Shown here piece after piece: positions 19,570 through 29,587 of a stretch of 62,527 nt of DNA (positions are counted from its first letter, which is position 1; every line of letters begins with the position of its first letter). Both the position numbers and the translations under genes were made by a program. The notes beneath the pieces are model-generated. The model was given only the letters and a program-made list of their open reading frames with translations. It was not told the DNA's origin and did no database searches. Source of the DNA: CAZDKO01 sp964506075 [NCBI: uncultured bacterium] (GTDB lineage Bacteria > CAZDME01 > JAYEMH01); contig CAZDKO010000005.1 of assembly GCA_964506075.1 (NCBI GenBank), positions 1 to 62,527 of the forward strand, in the 5' to 3' direction.

Positions 19570-21255
19570 TTATTTTAAATAAGGCGATATTAATTGGTCA
19601 CGATAAGCGCTTTTCTGGGTGGCAATATCACTAAAGATGGCTTTAATTTCATCTTTATGGTCATATCTGGAATACAAAAAAAATAGCAGATGTTCTTCCT
19701 CAAAATGAGGAAAGGTATTTTCTCCTGCATCCTTGATAACTTTATCGTAAGAATACAACATCTGCTTTTCTTTATCTTGCCAGCTAAGGCCGCCGTGTTC
19801 GTCAAAACCGTAATGGGTGTAAACTCTATTGTATGTAAATTCCTGTTTCAGGGGATACTGAGACAAATCAAAAATTTTTTCTATCCCGTAAAGGTTCGGG
19901 TTAGCAAAGAGTTTGCTCCCGAGTCTTAAATCAAAGACGTTATAGTAGATACGGTTAATATATTTCTTATTCCGGTTTAAAAAAGAAATGGTGCAATCAA
20001 TATCTTCTTCCTTTTCATGGGGGAACCCGCAAATTATTTCCAACCCGGTCCAGATACCGGCTTCATCCGTCCATTTTAAAATTTCTTCCAGTCTTTTCAC
20101 ATCCACCTTTTTATTTATGTATCTTAACAGCCGGGGACTGGCCGTTTCCATCCCGTAGATTAATCTGATACATCCGGCCCGGCGCATTTTAAAAAGTGTG
20201 TCTTGGTCAAAATAATCTATCCGGGCACAGTCACTCCAGAGTATGTCTAATTTATTCTTAATGATTTCGTCACATAGCTCGTTTATATACCTTTCCGAAA
20301 TGTTAAGAGTATCACTTAAAAAGAAGAAACCGGTAGGGTGATACTTCTCCTGGAGTTCTCTTAAACAAGAAACAACTTTTTGAGGCGACATAACATAGGT
20401 TAATTTATTTCCGGACTCACAACAAAATATACATTCAAAAGGGCAACCCCGGATAAATTTAAAAGGTAAAATTAAAGTCCCTGATTCATTAAAATCTTTT
20501 ATTATCTCTTTTACCTTTTCTTTACAATTAAAATTTATACCCCGGTATTTATATTTTTCTAAAGGCAGACCGGCAAAATCGGGCTTGACCAGTTCTTTAA
20601 CTTCTGCCTGTAATATTTTCCCGTCTTCCGAAAAATGCAATCTGGATATTTTCGATAAACTTTGCCCTGCCATTAAAATACTCAACAGTTCAAAAAGGAC
20701 AACTTCACCGGCTCCCTTAACCAGAAAGTCAATATTATCGCTTTTATACTTTGTACTTAATAAATCAATGGCCACACCAAAAGAACCGCCTATAATAATT
20801 ACCGGATGATATTTTTTCTTGAGGAATTTTACGAAACTTAAAGTAAACATTATATTGCTTTTATTCATAGTATTGCAATCAATAGAAAGCAGAATTATTT
20901 TATATCCGTCAAATCTGGATTTCTTAATTACTTTTTCCATATTCATATCTAAATATTTATCTTCGTCACCTTGGTAATATTTAACGATTCTTTCCTCATC
21001 AAAAAAAAGCGATTCGTCTATCTTCTCCTCGGGGTTATCCGAGTATTTGTTATCGTAGTGAACCTTAATATACAAATCATCCTGCTCAATATCGATACCT
21101 TTCTTTTTAAGATAAGAAACAATCTGTCCCAGCGCTAAAGGCGGCAGCAGCACACAGTTTAATTCCGTCGAATAAAGCTGGTGTTTCTCATAAAAAGAGG
21201 GAAGTTTAACAATCTTAATTTTGTCATTATTTATAGATGTAGTCAAACTATCCAC
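19570..21255 (-). CDS. B12-binding-type radical SAM protein (561 aa)
   Basis: The N-terminal ~220 residues resemble a cobalamin-binding alpha/beta domain (LPPLALGQIVSYLKKKGI, then IIIGGSFGVA). A radical SAM domain follows with CPFECIFC at Cys271/275/278 and the FFLSDTLN and YGMETASPRLL segments usual for the BchE-like class. It lacks the exporter module seen in its relative at 4328-6760. Such enzymes commonly methylate, but some members do not need B12, and the canonical DxHxxG motif is not obvious here. It lies within the radical SAM array with gaps of 6 and 28 bp. Confidence 0.82.
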   Translation of the reverse strand: MDSLTTSINNDKIKIVKLPSFYEKHQLYSTELNCVLLPPLALGQIVSYLKKKGIDIEQDDLYIKVHYDNKYSDNPEEKIDESLFFDEERIVKYYQGDEDKYLDMNMEKVIKKSRFDGYKIILLSIDCNTMNKSNIMFTLSFVKFLKKKYHPVIIIGGSFGVAIDLLSTKYKSDNIDFLVKGAGEVVLFELLSILMAGQSLSKISRLHFSEDGKILQAEVKELVKPDFAGLPLEKYKYRGINFNCKEKVKEIIKDFNESGTLILPFKFIRGCPFECIFCCESGNKLTYVMSPQKVVSCLRELQEKYHPTGFFFLSDTLNISERYINELCDEIIKNKLDILWSDCARIDYFDQDTLFKMRRAGCIRLIYGMETASPRLLRYINKKVDVKRLEEILKWTDEAGIWTGLEIICGFPHEKEEDIDCTISFLNRNKKYINRIYYNVFDLRLGSKLFANPNLYGIEKIFDLSQYPLKQEFTYNRVYTHYGFDEHGGLSWQDKEKQMLYSYDKVIKDAGENTFPHFEEEHLLFFLYSRYDHKDEIKAIFSDIATQKSAYRDQLISPYLK

Positions 21256-21283
21256 CGTGCTTTAAGAATAATCGATTATTTTA

Positions 21284-22318
21284 TTATTCGCCGTCTGATT
21301 TTGCTCTATCTAAAACCGAGTCTTCTACATTATAAGGATCGTTAACGCAGGTATCGCATTCTCTCTGGCAGTTGTTTATTTTACGTCTTATTTCAATTAC
21401 CCGGGGAGAATACCATAAATCTCTGATATTATCTTTCTTGACGTTCCCGAAAGGGTCCATATGCGGGCATAAAGAGATTTCCCCCGCCGGAGATACTTCA
21501 AAAGAAGCATCTCCCCTCGGACAATTCCCTTTAATGGCCGCTTTCTTTTTTATAAACCCGTAAGGATCCCGGAAATATCCTTTAAAGAGTTTAAGCTGAG
21601 CAACCGGATTATCTATCTTATACCCTTTCTGGGCCAAGCCAATCAATTCGTCAATAACTCCGTATAGTTTCGGCAAGTCTTCCGGCCAGATATCCCGGTG
21701 TTCTGACTTTTTATACCATTGACGGTCGGGTTCGGGCACGAAAGGCCTGACCACCGCGCAAAAGTATATTTTCCACAGTCTTTCGTCCCCGTTTACCCAT
21801 TCAGCCATCTTTACCAGTTCATCAAGGTTCACGTTTAAAATAATAGTATTGAGCCCGATACTCATCTTACTACGATACTTATGGAGCAAATCAATGGCCC
21901 TGATTAAGCGCTCAAAACTACCTTTGACCCCGGTCACGAAATCATGTGTTTCCTCCTTTAAACCGTGAAGCGATAAGATAATAGTGGTTAAACCGGAATC
22001 GCCTATTTTCCTGGCCATATCTTCATCGATGAGATAGGCATTAGTAATCAGCACCGTATTATATCCTTTTTGAGAGGCGAATTTGATTAACTCGCAGATT
22101 CCCTCTTTAATTAAAGGCTCCCCGCCCATAAAAACCAGCGGGATAGACTTCCCGACGAAATCTGCCAGCTCTCCTAAATATTTTTTCCATTCAGCAATAG
22201 TCATTTCATCCGGCTCTCTTTTAATCTGCCACATATTGCAGGTTTTACATTTAAACATGCAGCTTCTTAAAAGTGAAATCTCGCAGTGCTTTGGCCTATC
22301 GTTAACTTCAAGGTTCAA
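21284..22318 (-). CDS. Radical SAM/SPASM-like protein with altered tail cysteines (344 aa)
   Basis: The start is TTG with a GGAGG ribosome site 9 bases upstream. Radical SAM cysteines are 20/24/27 (CMFKCKTC), and GGEP is intact. Auxiliary cysteines are 266, 284, 317, 321 and 324: the last pair is separated by two residues (CDTC) instead of the usual five, followed by VNDPYN and a 20-residue acidic tail. The cluster geometry should differ from the siblings. A SLHGLKEETHDFVTG segment replaces SLDSLDEKTHD. Confidence 0.84.
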   Translation of the reverse strand: MNLEVNDRPKHCEISLLRSCMFKCKTCNMWQIKREPDEMTIAEWKKYLGELADFVGKSIPLVFMGGEPLIKEGICELIKFASQKGYNTVLITNAYLIDEDMARKIGDSGLTTIILSLHGLKEETHDFVTGVKGSFERLIRAIDLLHKYRSKMSIGLNTIILNVNLDELVKMAEWVNGDERLWKIYFCAVVRPFVPEPDRQWYKKSEHRDIWPEDLPKLYGVIDELIGLAQKGYKIDNPVAQLKLFKGYFRDPYGFIKKKAAIKGNCPRGDASFEVSPAGEISLCPHMDPFGNVKKDNIRDLWYSPRVIEIRRKINNCQRECDTCVNDPYNVEDSVLDRAKSDGE

Positions 22319-22375
22319 TATCCAAATCCTCCGATTAAGATTATGTTTCCTTTATTTTCAGGGAAAATAAAAATT

Positions 22376-23380
22376 TCAAATTTTAATTTTTTCATCTTCA
22401 TAAAAACAATTAATCATAATATGACAGTTCTTGCGGCAGTTATATACATCCTGCCTGATTTTTTGAGCCCTCGGGGAATTCCAGATTTCGGCTATATTAT
22501 CATTTTTTATGTTCCCGAGCGGCTCAATTAAAGTGCAGAAAAATATTTTACCGTAAGGGTCAATATGAAACTCATAATCCCCAAGATTACATTTAAGTTT
22601 TTTCAAAAAAGTGTTCGGGTCTTTAAAATATTCCTTAAAATGCAGAAAATGGTTGGGATGGTTTCCAATTTTATATCCGTTGAGTCTTAATTCTTTTATT
22701 TTATCCATAAGAGAGTTGACCTTCTGTATATCCTCGGGCCAGAGAAAACGGCTTTTTTCTTTATTAAACCACCAATCATCCCTGGCTTCACAGAGAGGCT
22801 GAGTGATGGCCTGGAAACTGATCATTTCGATTCTTTTATCGTGCTGGGCCCATTCAATTAATTCCAATATTTCATCAAGGTTAGGGCCCATTATAACGGT
22901 CAGAAGAGCAATTTTTAATTTTGCGCCTTGACGGGCTTTATCCAGATAATCAATAGCTTTCATTACTTTCTGATAACATCCGTTTAATCCCCGGATAAAA
23001 TCATGCGTTCCGGCTTTTATTCCGTCCAGCGAAATTGTTACGGTATCTAATCCGGAACGGACAATATCCCCGGCCGTTTTTTCATCAATCATAACCCCGT
23101 TAGTTACTAAATCGGTTTTATACCCTTCTTGAACAATAAAACTAACCAAATCTAAAACGTCTCCGGATAATAAAGGTTCCCCACCGGACAGGTGAAATTC
23201 AAAATCCGGTTTTACTAAATTTTTTAAAGATTTTACCAGCTGTTTTTTTTGCTCCAGCGTCGGTTCTAAAGATGAATCATAGCTCGTGTTCCAGATATAG
23301 CACATCTTACACCGTAACATACAACGGTAATTAATCACCCAGCAGCAATACCGAGGTTGAGAAGTATCTTTATCCATCAT
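22376..23380 (-). CDS. Radical SAM/SPASM-like protein, array member (334 aa)
   Basis: SAM-cluster cysteines are 20/24/27, with SGGEPLL after the second strand. Auxiliary cysteines are 264, 282, 315, 319 and 325. It is separated from the gene downstream by 57 bp, the largest gap in the whole run; that gap contains only a GGAGG ribosome site for the next gene and no convincing promoter or terminator. Substrate unknown. Confidence 0.85.
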   Translation of the reverse strand: MMDKDTSQPRYCCWVINYRCMLRCKMCYIWNTSYDSSLEPTLEQKKQLVKSLKNLVKPDFEFHLSGGEPLLSGDVLDLVSFIVQEGYKTDLVTNGVMIDEKTAGDIVRSGLDTVTISLDGIKAGTHDFIRGLNGCYQKVMKAIDYLDKARQGAKLKIALLTVIMGPNLDEILELIEWAQHDKRIEMISFQAITQPLCEARDDWWFNKEKSRFLWPEDIQKVNSLMDKIKELRLNGYKIGNHPNHFLHFKEYFKDPNTFLKKLKCNLGDYEFHIDPYGKIFFCTLIEPLGNIKNDNIAEIWNSPRAQKIRQDVYNCRKNCHIMINCFYEDEKIKI

Positions 23381-23389
23381 ATTTTAAAA

Positions 23390-24436
23390 TTATCTGTCTG
23401 CGGCGTATAAAGAGGGGTCATCTTCGATGTAACAGCAATTAAGCAGTAAATGACAATTGGTTTTACATTCGTTAATTTTTTTTCTTATTAAATCCGCATC
23501 CTGAGAACGCCATAACTCCCTGATATCATTTTCCCTGATATTGCCGATAAAGTCCTTAAAAAGACACAGCTGAATGAATCCGTAAGTATTCACACTTATG
23601 GCTCTGCCGCCGATAATACATTTAGCCTTATTAACAAATTTCTGGGGATTATTAAAATAGGCTTTATACGCCCGGAGATGTTCTTCCCTGTTACTGACCT
23701 TGGAACCGTTTTTCCGTAAAGAAATAAGCTCATCAATAACAGAAAGGAGCTTTTTAGTATCTTTCGGCCAAAGGTATTTATATTCGTCCAGCCAGTTATC
23801 GGTCAAAGGCCCGCTGTAATTGGGCTGAACCACCGACATAAAATAAAGCCAGTCGACTTTATCGTTTTTATCCGCCCAGTGCACCAGATTAACCAAATCG
23901 TTCATATTCTCATTCATAATGATACAGCAAAGGCCTTTTCTTGTCGCCGGTGAATATTTAGTGAGATTATCTAAAGCCGTCATCACTCTTTGATAAACAC
24001 CTTTGACCCCTCTCATTTTATCGTGAAGTTCAGGGTTAACACTGTCCAGAGATATACTGATAGCGTCTAACCCTGAATCAGCGATTCTTCTGGCCATATC
24101 GGCGTCAATAAGGTAACCGTTTGAAGCCATAATGGTCTTGAACCCCTGGTCTTTGGCAAATTTCACTATATCTAAAATCCCCGGGAGAGACAATACTTCC
24201 CCGCCGCCGAAATCAATTTCAAAATCTTTTTCTACCAGCTCTCTTAAGCCGGATATAAATTTTTTCCATTCGTCCAGCGTCGGCACTTCATCAGGGGAGG
24301 GAATTTTTTCCTGCCATTTATTGCACATTTTACAGCGCAGCATGCAATAATCTGTCGGAGCTATACAGCAGAATCTTGGTTTTAAACTTTCCCCCTCATC
24401 CTTATTAATTCTACTAACTTCACATAAATCGGCCAT
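23390..24436 (-). CDS. Radical SAM/SPASM-like protein, array member (348 aa)
   Basis: Radical SAM cysteines are 31/35/38. GGEP is replaced by GGGEVLSL. Auxiliary cysteines are 273, 291, 324, 328 and 334, with an additional Cys335 beside the last. Segments DEWKKFISGLRELVEKDFEIDFGGGE and PNYSGP place it near the 9644/24459 pair. It lies 22 bp after that relative, which supports local duplication. Confidence 0.84.
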   Translation of the reverse strand: MADLCEVSRINKDEGESLKPRFCCIAPTDYCMLRCKMCNKWQEKIPSPDEVPTLDEWKKFISGLRELVEKDFEIDFGGGEVLSLPGILDIVKFAKDQGFKTIMASNGYLIDADMARRIADSGLDAISISLDSVNPELHDKMRGVKGVYQRVMTALDNLTKYSPATRKGLCCIIMNENMNDLVNLVHWADKNDKVDWLYFMSVVQPNYSGPLTDNWLDEYKYLWPKDTKKLLSVIDELISLRKNGSKVSNREEHLRAYKAYFNNPQKFVNKAKCIIGGRAISVNTYGFIQLCLFKDFIGNIRENDIRELWRSQDADLIRKKINECKTNCHLLLNCCYIEDDPSLYAADR

Positions 24437-24458
24437 CTTTACACCTTTAAGTTTTCAT

Positions 24459-25526
24459 TCATGTTTTAAATATAAAAGGATAATCTCCTTCGAAAAAACA
24501 ATTGAGAAGAAAATGACAATTTTCCTTACACGTCCTGACTTTTTTTCTAACCGCCTCGGCTTTATCAGAAGTCCAGATTTTACGGATATCATCTTCTTTA
24601 TTTCTGATGTTGCCCAGACGGTCCCAGCTATAACAAAAGAAAATATCCCCTACGGAACTGATATGGAGCGCCCGGTCAAGATTACAGAGCCCGGTTTTGA
24701 CGAAACGGTCCGGTGCCTCCAGATAATTCTTGTACGCTTCCAGTTGAACAACGGTGTTCCCGATATTCTCCCCTCTTTTTCGCCGCCTGATGAGGCAGTC
24801 AATAATAGCATGGACTTTCTTTGTATCCTGAGGCCAGTAGAAACTAAATTGCCTGGATTTATACCAGTGTTTATTAAATCCATCTTTTCCCCAGTAAGTA
24901 TTATTCGGCTGCATCGGCACCATATAATAGGTGGATTTGAGGCGGGAATCCTGATTGACCCACTCCACCATATCAATGAGCCCGTCCAAAGTGCTGGCCA
25001 TAATAATCGTACAGATGCCGATATGAATATCCGGAGCGTATTTTGATACGTTGTCTATAGCCCGCATCACCCCTTTATATACACCTTTAACTCCCCGCCA
25101 GGAATCGTGGATATTCTCATCCAGACTATCTAAAGAGAAGACGATACTGGAAAGACCCGATTCGGCTATTCTTTTAGCCATCTTTTCATCAACCAGATAT
25201 CCGTTGCTGGCTATGGTCATTTTAAACCCGATATCCGTACAGTACCTGACAAAATCCCAGAGCCAATCGACTAAAAGGGCTTCCCCGCCGCCGATATCGA
25301 TTTCAAACCCTTCGTCGACTAAATCTCTAAGCTGAGATGCCGCCAGTTTCCATTCTTCAAGGGTGGGTTTTACTTTTCCGTAGGTATCCCTGTCCTTTTT
25401 CCACTTATCACACATCTGACAACGTAACATACAATCATCCGTTATTCCCAGACAACAGAATCCCGGCCTAATAATTCCATTTCCATTCTGGCTTGTTTTG
25501 TTACTTCTAAGTAAATATTCACTCAT
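24459..25526 (-). CDS. Radical SAM/SPASM-like protein, close paralogue of 9644-10693 (355 aa)
   Basis: The ATG at 25526 has GAGG six bases upstream and is preferred over the ATG at 25538. SAM-cluster cysteines are 32/36/39 and the GGEP motif is GGGEALL. Auxiliary cysteines are 281, 298, 333, 337 and 343, with the same shortened first spacing as its paralogue. It follows the GT-C-like gene at 25546-27327, whereas its paralogue precedes the matching GT-C gene by one extra radical SAM gene. Confidence 0.85.
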   Translation of the reverse strand: MSEYLLRSNKTSQNGNGIIRPGFCCLGITDDCMLRCQMCDKWKKDRDTYGKVKPTLEEWKLAASQLRDLVDEGFEIDIGGGEALLVDWLWDFVRYCTDIGFKMTIASNGYLVDEKMAKRIAESGLSSIVFSLDSLDENIHDSWRGVKGVYKGVMRAIDNVSKYAPDIHIGICTIIMASTLDGLIDMVEWVNQDSRLKSTYYMVPMQPNNTYWGKDGFNKHWYKSRQFSFYWPQDTKKVHAIIDCLIRRRKRGENIGNTVVQLEAYKNYLEAPDRFVKTGLCNLDRALHISSVGDIFFCYSWDRLGNIRNKEDDIRKIWTSDKAEAVRKKVRTCKENCHFLLNCFFEGDYPFIFKT

Positions 25527-25545
25527 AAATAACCTCATCCTTAAT

Positions 25546-27327
25546 TTATTTCACAAGACTTAGTGACGTCACTCTTATTAAATATATAGAAGTATCAAGC
25601 GCTAAGGCCTGTTTATAAATTAGTTCCACCTTTAATGGTTTTAATCCTTTCGGGCGATACGCCAAATAATCATCTAGGTTCTGGGGATTAAGGCTGGTTA
25701 CTAAAACGATATAATCCAGTTCAGCCAACCATTCATAAAAATCATCTGACAACTTCCAGAAAATCTCGGCCTGATAATTACCTTTCAGGAAAAGTCTAAT
25801 TAATAAAATTTCTCTCATCGTCATATCACTAACCCAGAATTTCTCTTCAAATCGGCTGGAGTCTTTATCGAGAAAAGCGATATTAATCATCTTATCATCT
25901 ATGTTTTCAGAGTTAATGATTTTACCGATGTCTTCCGCCGTTTTTATAAAATTAGAAACCATGGGCCGGTGAGAAATAACCCCTTCATTTAATTTTTCTA
26001 GAAAACGTTTCCGGGGGAAAGGGACATAAGAGTAGTAAATTACCGTTAATATCCCGAGTGCCAAAACAACAATCTTTTTGAATTTTATATTTTTAAACCC
26101 CTCACAAATAAAAATACTTGAAGTAACGGCTAAAACCGGAAGAAGGGGGGTGATAAACTTACCCCATTTAATATGAAATAAGCTCAGGAGTAAATATCCT
26201 GAAACAATCCACGTCGCCATAAACGTTTTATTTAAAAAATTTATATTCTTCTTTTTAAAAAAGAAAAATAAAGATAAAAAAGCTAGCCCAAAAAACAACG
26301 GCGACAGATAATAAATTAACTCCATAATATAAAAGCTGAATGTTTTGATGTTCGCCCCGACATTAGTTGTCTGCGTACACGGGCAGAAAGAATCCTGCGG
26401 CGCCAGAAGAAACGATTCAATAACGGCATTATCGGCACTGCCGATAAAGTCGACGGATTGAAACGTTATCTTTTGATAAGCCTCATCAAAACCCGCTTTA
26501 AGGGTGGTAAAAACTTTATGATATTCCCCGTTAAAATAAAAATTAAAAAAGAAAAAACACAGGAAAAGAAAAATCAACATTTCAAAACAATTTCCAATCC
26601 TTTTTTCACGGTTGAAAATAATAGTTAAGATATGCAATAAAAACAGCGGGATAAAAAAAACCAGAAAAAGTCCCCCTGATAAAACGCCCATACAAAAAAC
26701 CAAAAATAACAACCCTGTCCTTAAAATGCGGGGGATGATTTTCCAGTGCATAAAAATAATAACCGAAAGAATTACAAAAAACATTACCAGAAGTTCAATA
26801 TTAACTTTTCTGGAAAGTCCGATTATGCCCGGATAAAAAGAAAAAATTACCGCGGCCCAGGCGCCGATTTCCTCATTAACGAGATTTTTGCCTAGATAAT
26901 AAACGGCCATTATAACCAATAAAAACTGCAAAAACAGAATAACATTGATGAGCCATAATTTTATATGTCCATTCAAATCTGCGGCTATCGGAAAAGAGAG
27001 AAATAAAGTTGATAGATTAAAATTCGCCGCGGCAAAATGATATCCAGAATGACTTAATTTAAAAAAATCCAAGGTCTCCAGGATTTTCCGGCCGGTTGGA
27101 ATTTCCTTATCGCGCCAAATATCAGTCTCTTTAAAGGCTTTATTTTCCAGCCAGACTGAATGGCATCCGTGCTGAAAATAACCGTCATTTATAAACCACC
27201 ATAAACTATTGAAACAGTGGAAAACGATAACAATAATTAAAATATCCTTAGCCCGCAGCCGGATTTTCCCGGATTTATTTTTATCCGATTTTTGAAGAAT
27301 GTTATTATTCTCCCGCAAACCTTTCAC
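25546..27327 (-). CDS. GT-C-like polytopic membrane protein, copy 2 (593 aa)
   Basis: This is clearly paralogous to the 595-aa protein at 6801-8588, with the same order of segments: HSVWLE near residue 40, FNLSTLFLSFPIAADL, FYPGIIGLSRKVN, SADNAVIESF and DSFCPCTQTTN, then LLSLFHIKWGKF and a soluble tail. About ten hydrophobic segments are apparent. The start is GTG preceded by GAGG. A polyprenyl-phosphate-sugar-dependent glycosyltransferase acting on the outer face of the membrane is the best guess, by architecture only. Confidence 0.7.
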   Translation of the reverse strand: MKGLRENNNILQKSDKNKSGKIRLRAKDILIIVIVFHCFNSLWWFINDGYFQHGCHSVWLENKAFKETDIWRDKEIPTGRKILETLDFFKLSHSGYHFAAANFNLSTLFLSFPIAADLNGHIKLWLINVILFLQFLLVIMAVYYLGKNLVNEEIGAWAAVIFSFYPGIIGLSRKVNIELLVMFFVILSVIIFMHWKIIPRILRTGLLFLVFCMGVLSGGLFLVFFIPLFLLHILTIIFNREKRIGNCFEMLIFLFLCFFFFNFYFNGEYHKVFTTLKAGFDEAYQKITFQSVDFIGSADNAVIESFLLAPQDSFCPCTQTTNVGANIKTFSFYIMELIYYLSPLFFGLAFLSLFFFFKKKNINFLNKTFMATWIVSGYLLLSLFHIKWGKFITPLLPVLAVTSSIFICEGFKNIKFKKIVVLALGILTVIYYSYVPFPRKRFLEKLNEGVISHRPMVSNFIKTAEDIGKIINSENIDDKMINIAFLDKDSSRFEEKFWVSDMTMREILLIRLFLKGNYQAEIFWKLSDDFYEWLAELDYIVLVTSLNPQNLDDYLAYRPKGLKPLKVELIYKQALALDTSIYLIRVTSLSLVK

Positions 27328-27340
27328 CTCTAATCCCAGC

Positions 27341-29587
27341 TTATTTTGCCAAACTCAAAAGCCTGGTGGTCCAATCACATAGCTTTTCTTCTAAAAACGT
27401 GAGTGAATCAATGTTTTGAGCGATCTTTAAATTTCTTTCAAAATCATCACAACTTCTATAACAGCCGGCTTCATCTGTATCCGGGTCATTACCTATATTT
27501 ATAAAGAAAGGGTCGTCTTTACCCGGGGCACAGGTTTTCCTTCTAAATTCCTGCTGGTTTTTAGAATTCCAGATTTTAGCAAAGGGTTCATTATTAATAT
27601 TACCAATGGGGATACGATGGGCTTTAAGGCAGGCATTAACGTCGCCATTAGCTAAAATCCTGGCAAACTGCCAGCCGGTATAACACGGTATTTTATCTAT
27701 CAGCCCCTTATCATAACTCCCGTTTTCCGAATAAGGATTTGATAATCTTTTAACAAACTTTTTAATCCCCCAGAATTTAAGCCTTTCGGTGACGCCTCTT
27801 TTATTCATGATTCTTTGTAAGTTTCTGATAACCATCTGACGGCTGTTTTTATCCAGAAGGAGTCTATCCGTTACACCGGGGATAACATCCAACACGGCAA
27901 AATTAACCGCATCAGCCTTAACGTCTAAAGCAAAGCATATCATATTTTTTATGTCTCGCCAGTTAAGGTTCGAAATGACGTTATTAATACAAACGAAAGG
28001 ATGATTTTTCTCCTTAATCTGAGCTAAAAATTTTAACAGTTGTTCCATTCTGTAAAAAGTTAATCCATCCCGGTTAGGATGGGTAATCTTATAAACAAAC
28101 GGGGTTCCCGACCATAAACTGATAATAAGATAATCAAGTTTCAACCGAACCAACTCCGAAATTATTTCTTCATCGACTAAAGTAAAATTTGTATTTAAAT
28201 AACAGACAAGATTATTTTCTTTAATGTAACGGACAACATCTAGAATTTGCGGGTACATAAACGGTTCTCCGCCGCCGGCCAGATAAATTTCCCTGGTTCC
28301 CATTTTTTTAAGTTTATTTATAAGCCCCACTGTCTTTTCGTAAGAGAGACTTTTCCCGTCGTTTCTTTTTTTATCCATCAACGGTGAATTACACCAGCAG
28401 GCGATACAATTATTATTGCATTTATTGGTTAGGTCAATCTGGACAAATTCAGGTCCTCTCAGAGCAACTCTTTTCAAAAAAATTCCTTTATTTACTATAT
28501 CTAAATATCTGTTGAATTTTTGTTTTAAAATATAGAACAACCCGTCTTTTTTCATTTTTCGATTGAACAGTATAAATAACGCTCTTAGCCGGGATTTAAG
28601 AAATGACACCGGCTCGCCGGATAATTTTGACGATATCTTGCTTTTCGAATAGTCTTTTTTCCTTACAAAGAAAAAACCTAATAATCCTTCCAACGCATAA
28701 CATATGCCTTTTTCGGGGATTAAAAACAGAGATTTTTTGATAACCCCTCTATATCTCATCTGCTTCTCCAGATAACAATCATCGTCAGATAAAATTATTT
28801 TACCGGAGAAAAAATTATGTTGAGCCCAGAGATAACTCTTTTTTCTATCTTTATCCAACATTCGCGTTCCCACTATATAGGCATTCACTTCCCGGGGCGT
28901 ATTCTGGATAAGCGGTGAAGTTTCAGTATAAAGAGAGTCATAAAATATTAAACCCAGAGCCGGCATATAAGATTTATTATCTTTAGAAAATCTTAACCCG
29001 ACGAAACGGCTGGAAGAGTCATCTAAGAGGATATCCCGCCACATGTAGGCGTCGGGTAATGTCCCCTGGCTATGTCCATTAATCCAGCTTTTATACTGGC
29101 GAGAGGCCAGACAGACTACCCGGCGCTCGTTAATATTCAAAATTTCCTCCATATTCATCTCTATCCGCCAGAAAATTTCGTGCTCATTTTTTATCTTCAA
29201 GTGCCAGATTTGAGTTATAGGGGATTTTTTGAAATTTACCTGCAGTCTAAAATAATCTCCCCGGTTTTCCAGAATTTTCCATTCACCTTTTGAAGAATCT
29301 ACCCATTCTCCTCCTATATTGATTGCTGAGTTTAAACCTATACCGTGCGTAAGTTCAAAATCACCGTTGTATATTTTGACACCGAAGTCAGAAGACATAA
29401 ATTTAACCCGGCCTTTTTTTATTACGTTAGCCGGCGTATCCGGTATCAATCGGGTTTTATTTCGGAAGATAGGTTGTGGAGGCCGAATTTTTCTGCCAAT
29501 AAAAACAAAATATTTTATCCCTCTCCATAAAGCATAATAAAAACCACCGTAACTCAAGTATTCTTTGAACTTCTGGTAATTATTCAT
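27341..29587 (-). CDS. Exporter-type module fused to radical SAM/SPASM domain (748 aa)
   Basis: I start this at the ATG at 29587, which overlaps the exporter ATPase stop (ATGAATAA); a TTG three codons earlier is possible. Residues about 50-270 match the module of the neighbouring ATPase and of the B12 protein at 4328-6760 (HGIGLNSAIN, QIWHLKIK, YKSWI, LIQNTP). A linker follows, then a radical SAM domain with CNNNCIAC near residues 390-397, an AGGGEPFMYP motif and a SPASM-like tail. The catalytic part resembles unit 2 of the triple protein at 73-4341. Fusion beside the exporter gene is the strongest hint that enzyme and exporter share a substrate. Confidence 0.86.
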   Translation of the reverse strand: MNNYQKFKEYLSYGGFYYALWRGIKYFVFIGRKIRPPQPIFRNKTRLIPDTPANVIKKGRVKFMSSDFGVKIYNGDFELTHGIGLNSAINIGGEWVDSSKGEWKILENRGDYFRLQVNFKKSPITQIWHLKIKNEHEIFWRIEMNMEEILNINERRVVCLASRQYKSWINGHSQGTLPDAYMWRDILLDDSSSRFVGLRFSKDNKSYMPALGLIFYDSLYTETSPLIQNTPREVNAYIVGTRMLDKDRKKSYLWAQHNFFSGKIILSDDDCYLEKQMRYRGVIKKSLFLIPEKGICYALEGLLGFFFVRKKDYSKSKISSKLSGEPVSFLKSRLRALFILFNRKMKKDGLFYILKQKFNRYLDIVNKGIFLKRVALRGPEFVQIDLTNKCNNNCIACWCNSPLMDKKRNDGKSLSYEKTVGLINKLKKMGTREIYLAGGGEPFMYPQILDVVRYIKENNLVCYLNTNFTLVDEEIISELVRLKLDYLIISLWSGTPFVYKITHPNRDGLTFYRMEQLLKFLAQIKEKNHPFVCINNVISNLNWRDIKNMICFALDVKADAVNFAVLDVIPGVTDRLLLDKNSRQMVIRNLQRIMNKRGVTERLKFWGIKKFVKRLSNPYSENGSYDKGLIDKIPCYTGWQFARILANGDVNACLKAHRIPIGNINNEPFAKIWNSKNQQEFRRKTCAPGKDDPFFINIGNDPDTDEAGCYRSCDDFERNLKIAQNIDSLTFLEEKLCDWTTRLLSLAK

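Noticed and set aside
24513-25046. 177-aa plus-strand frame opposite the radical SAM gene
   Set aside because: It is a shadow of the minus-strand gene, which has all catalytic motifs; the plus frame has none and no ribosome site.
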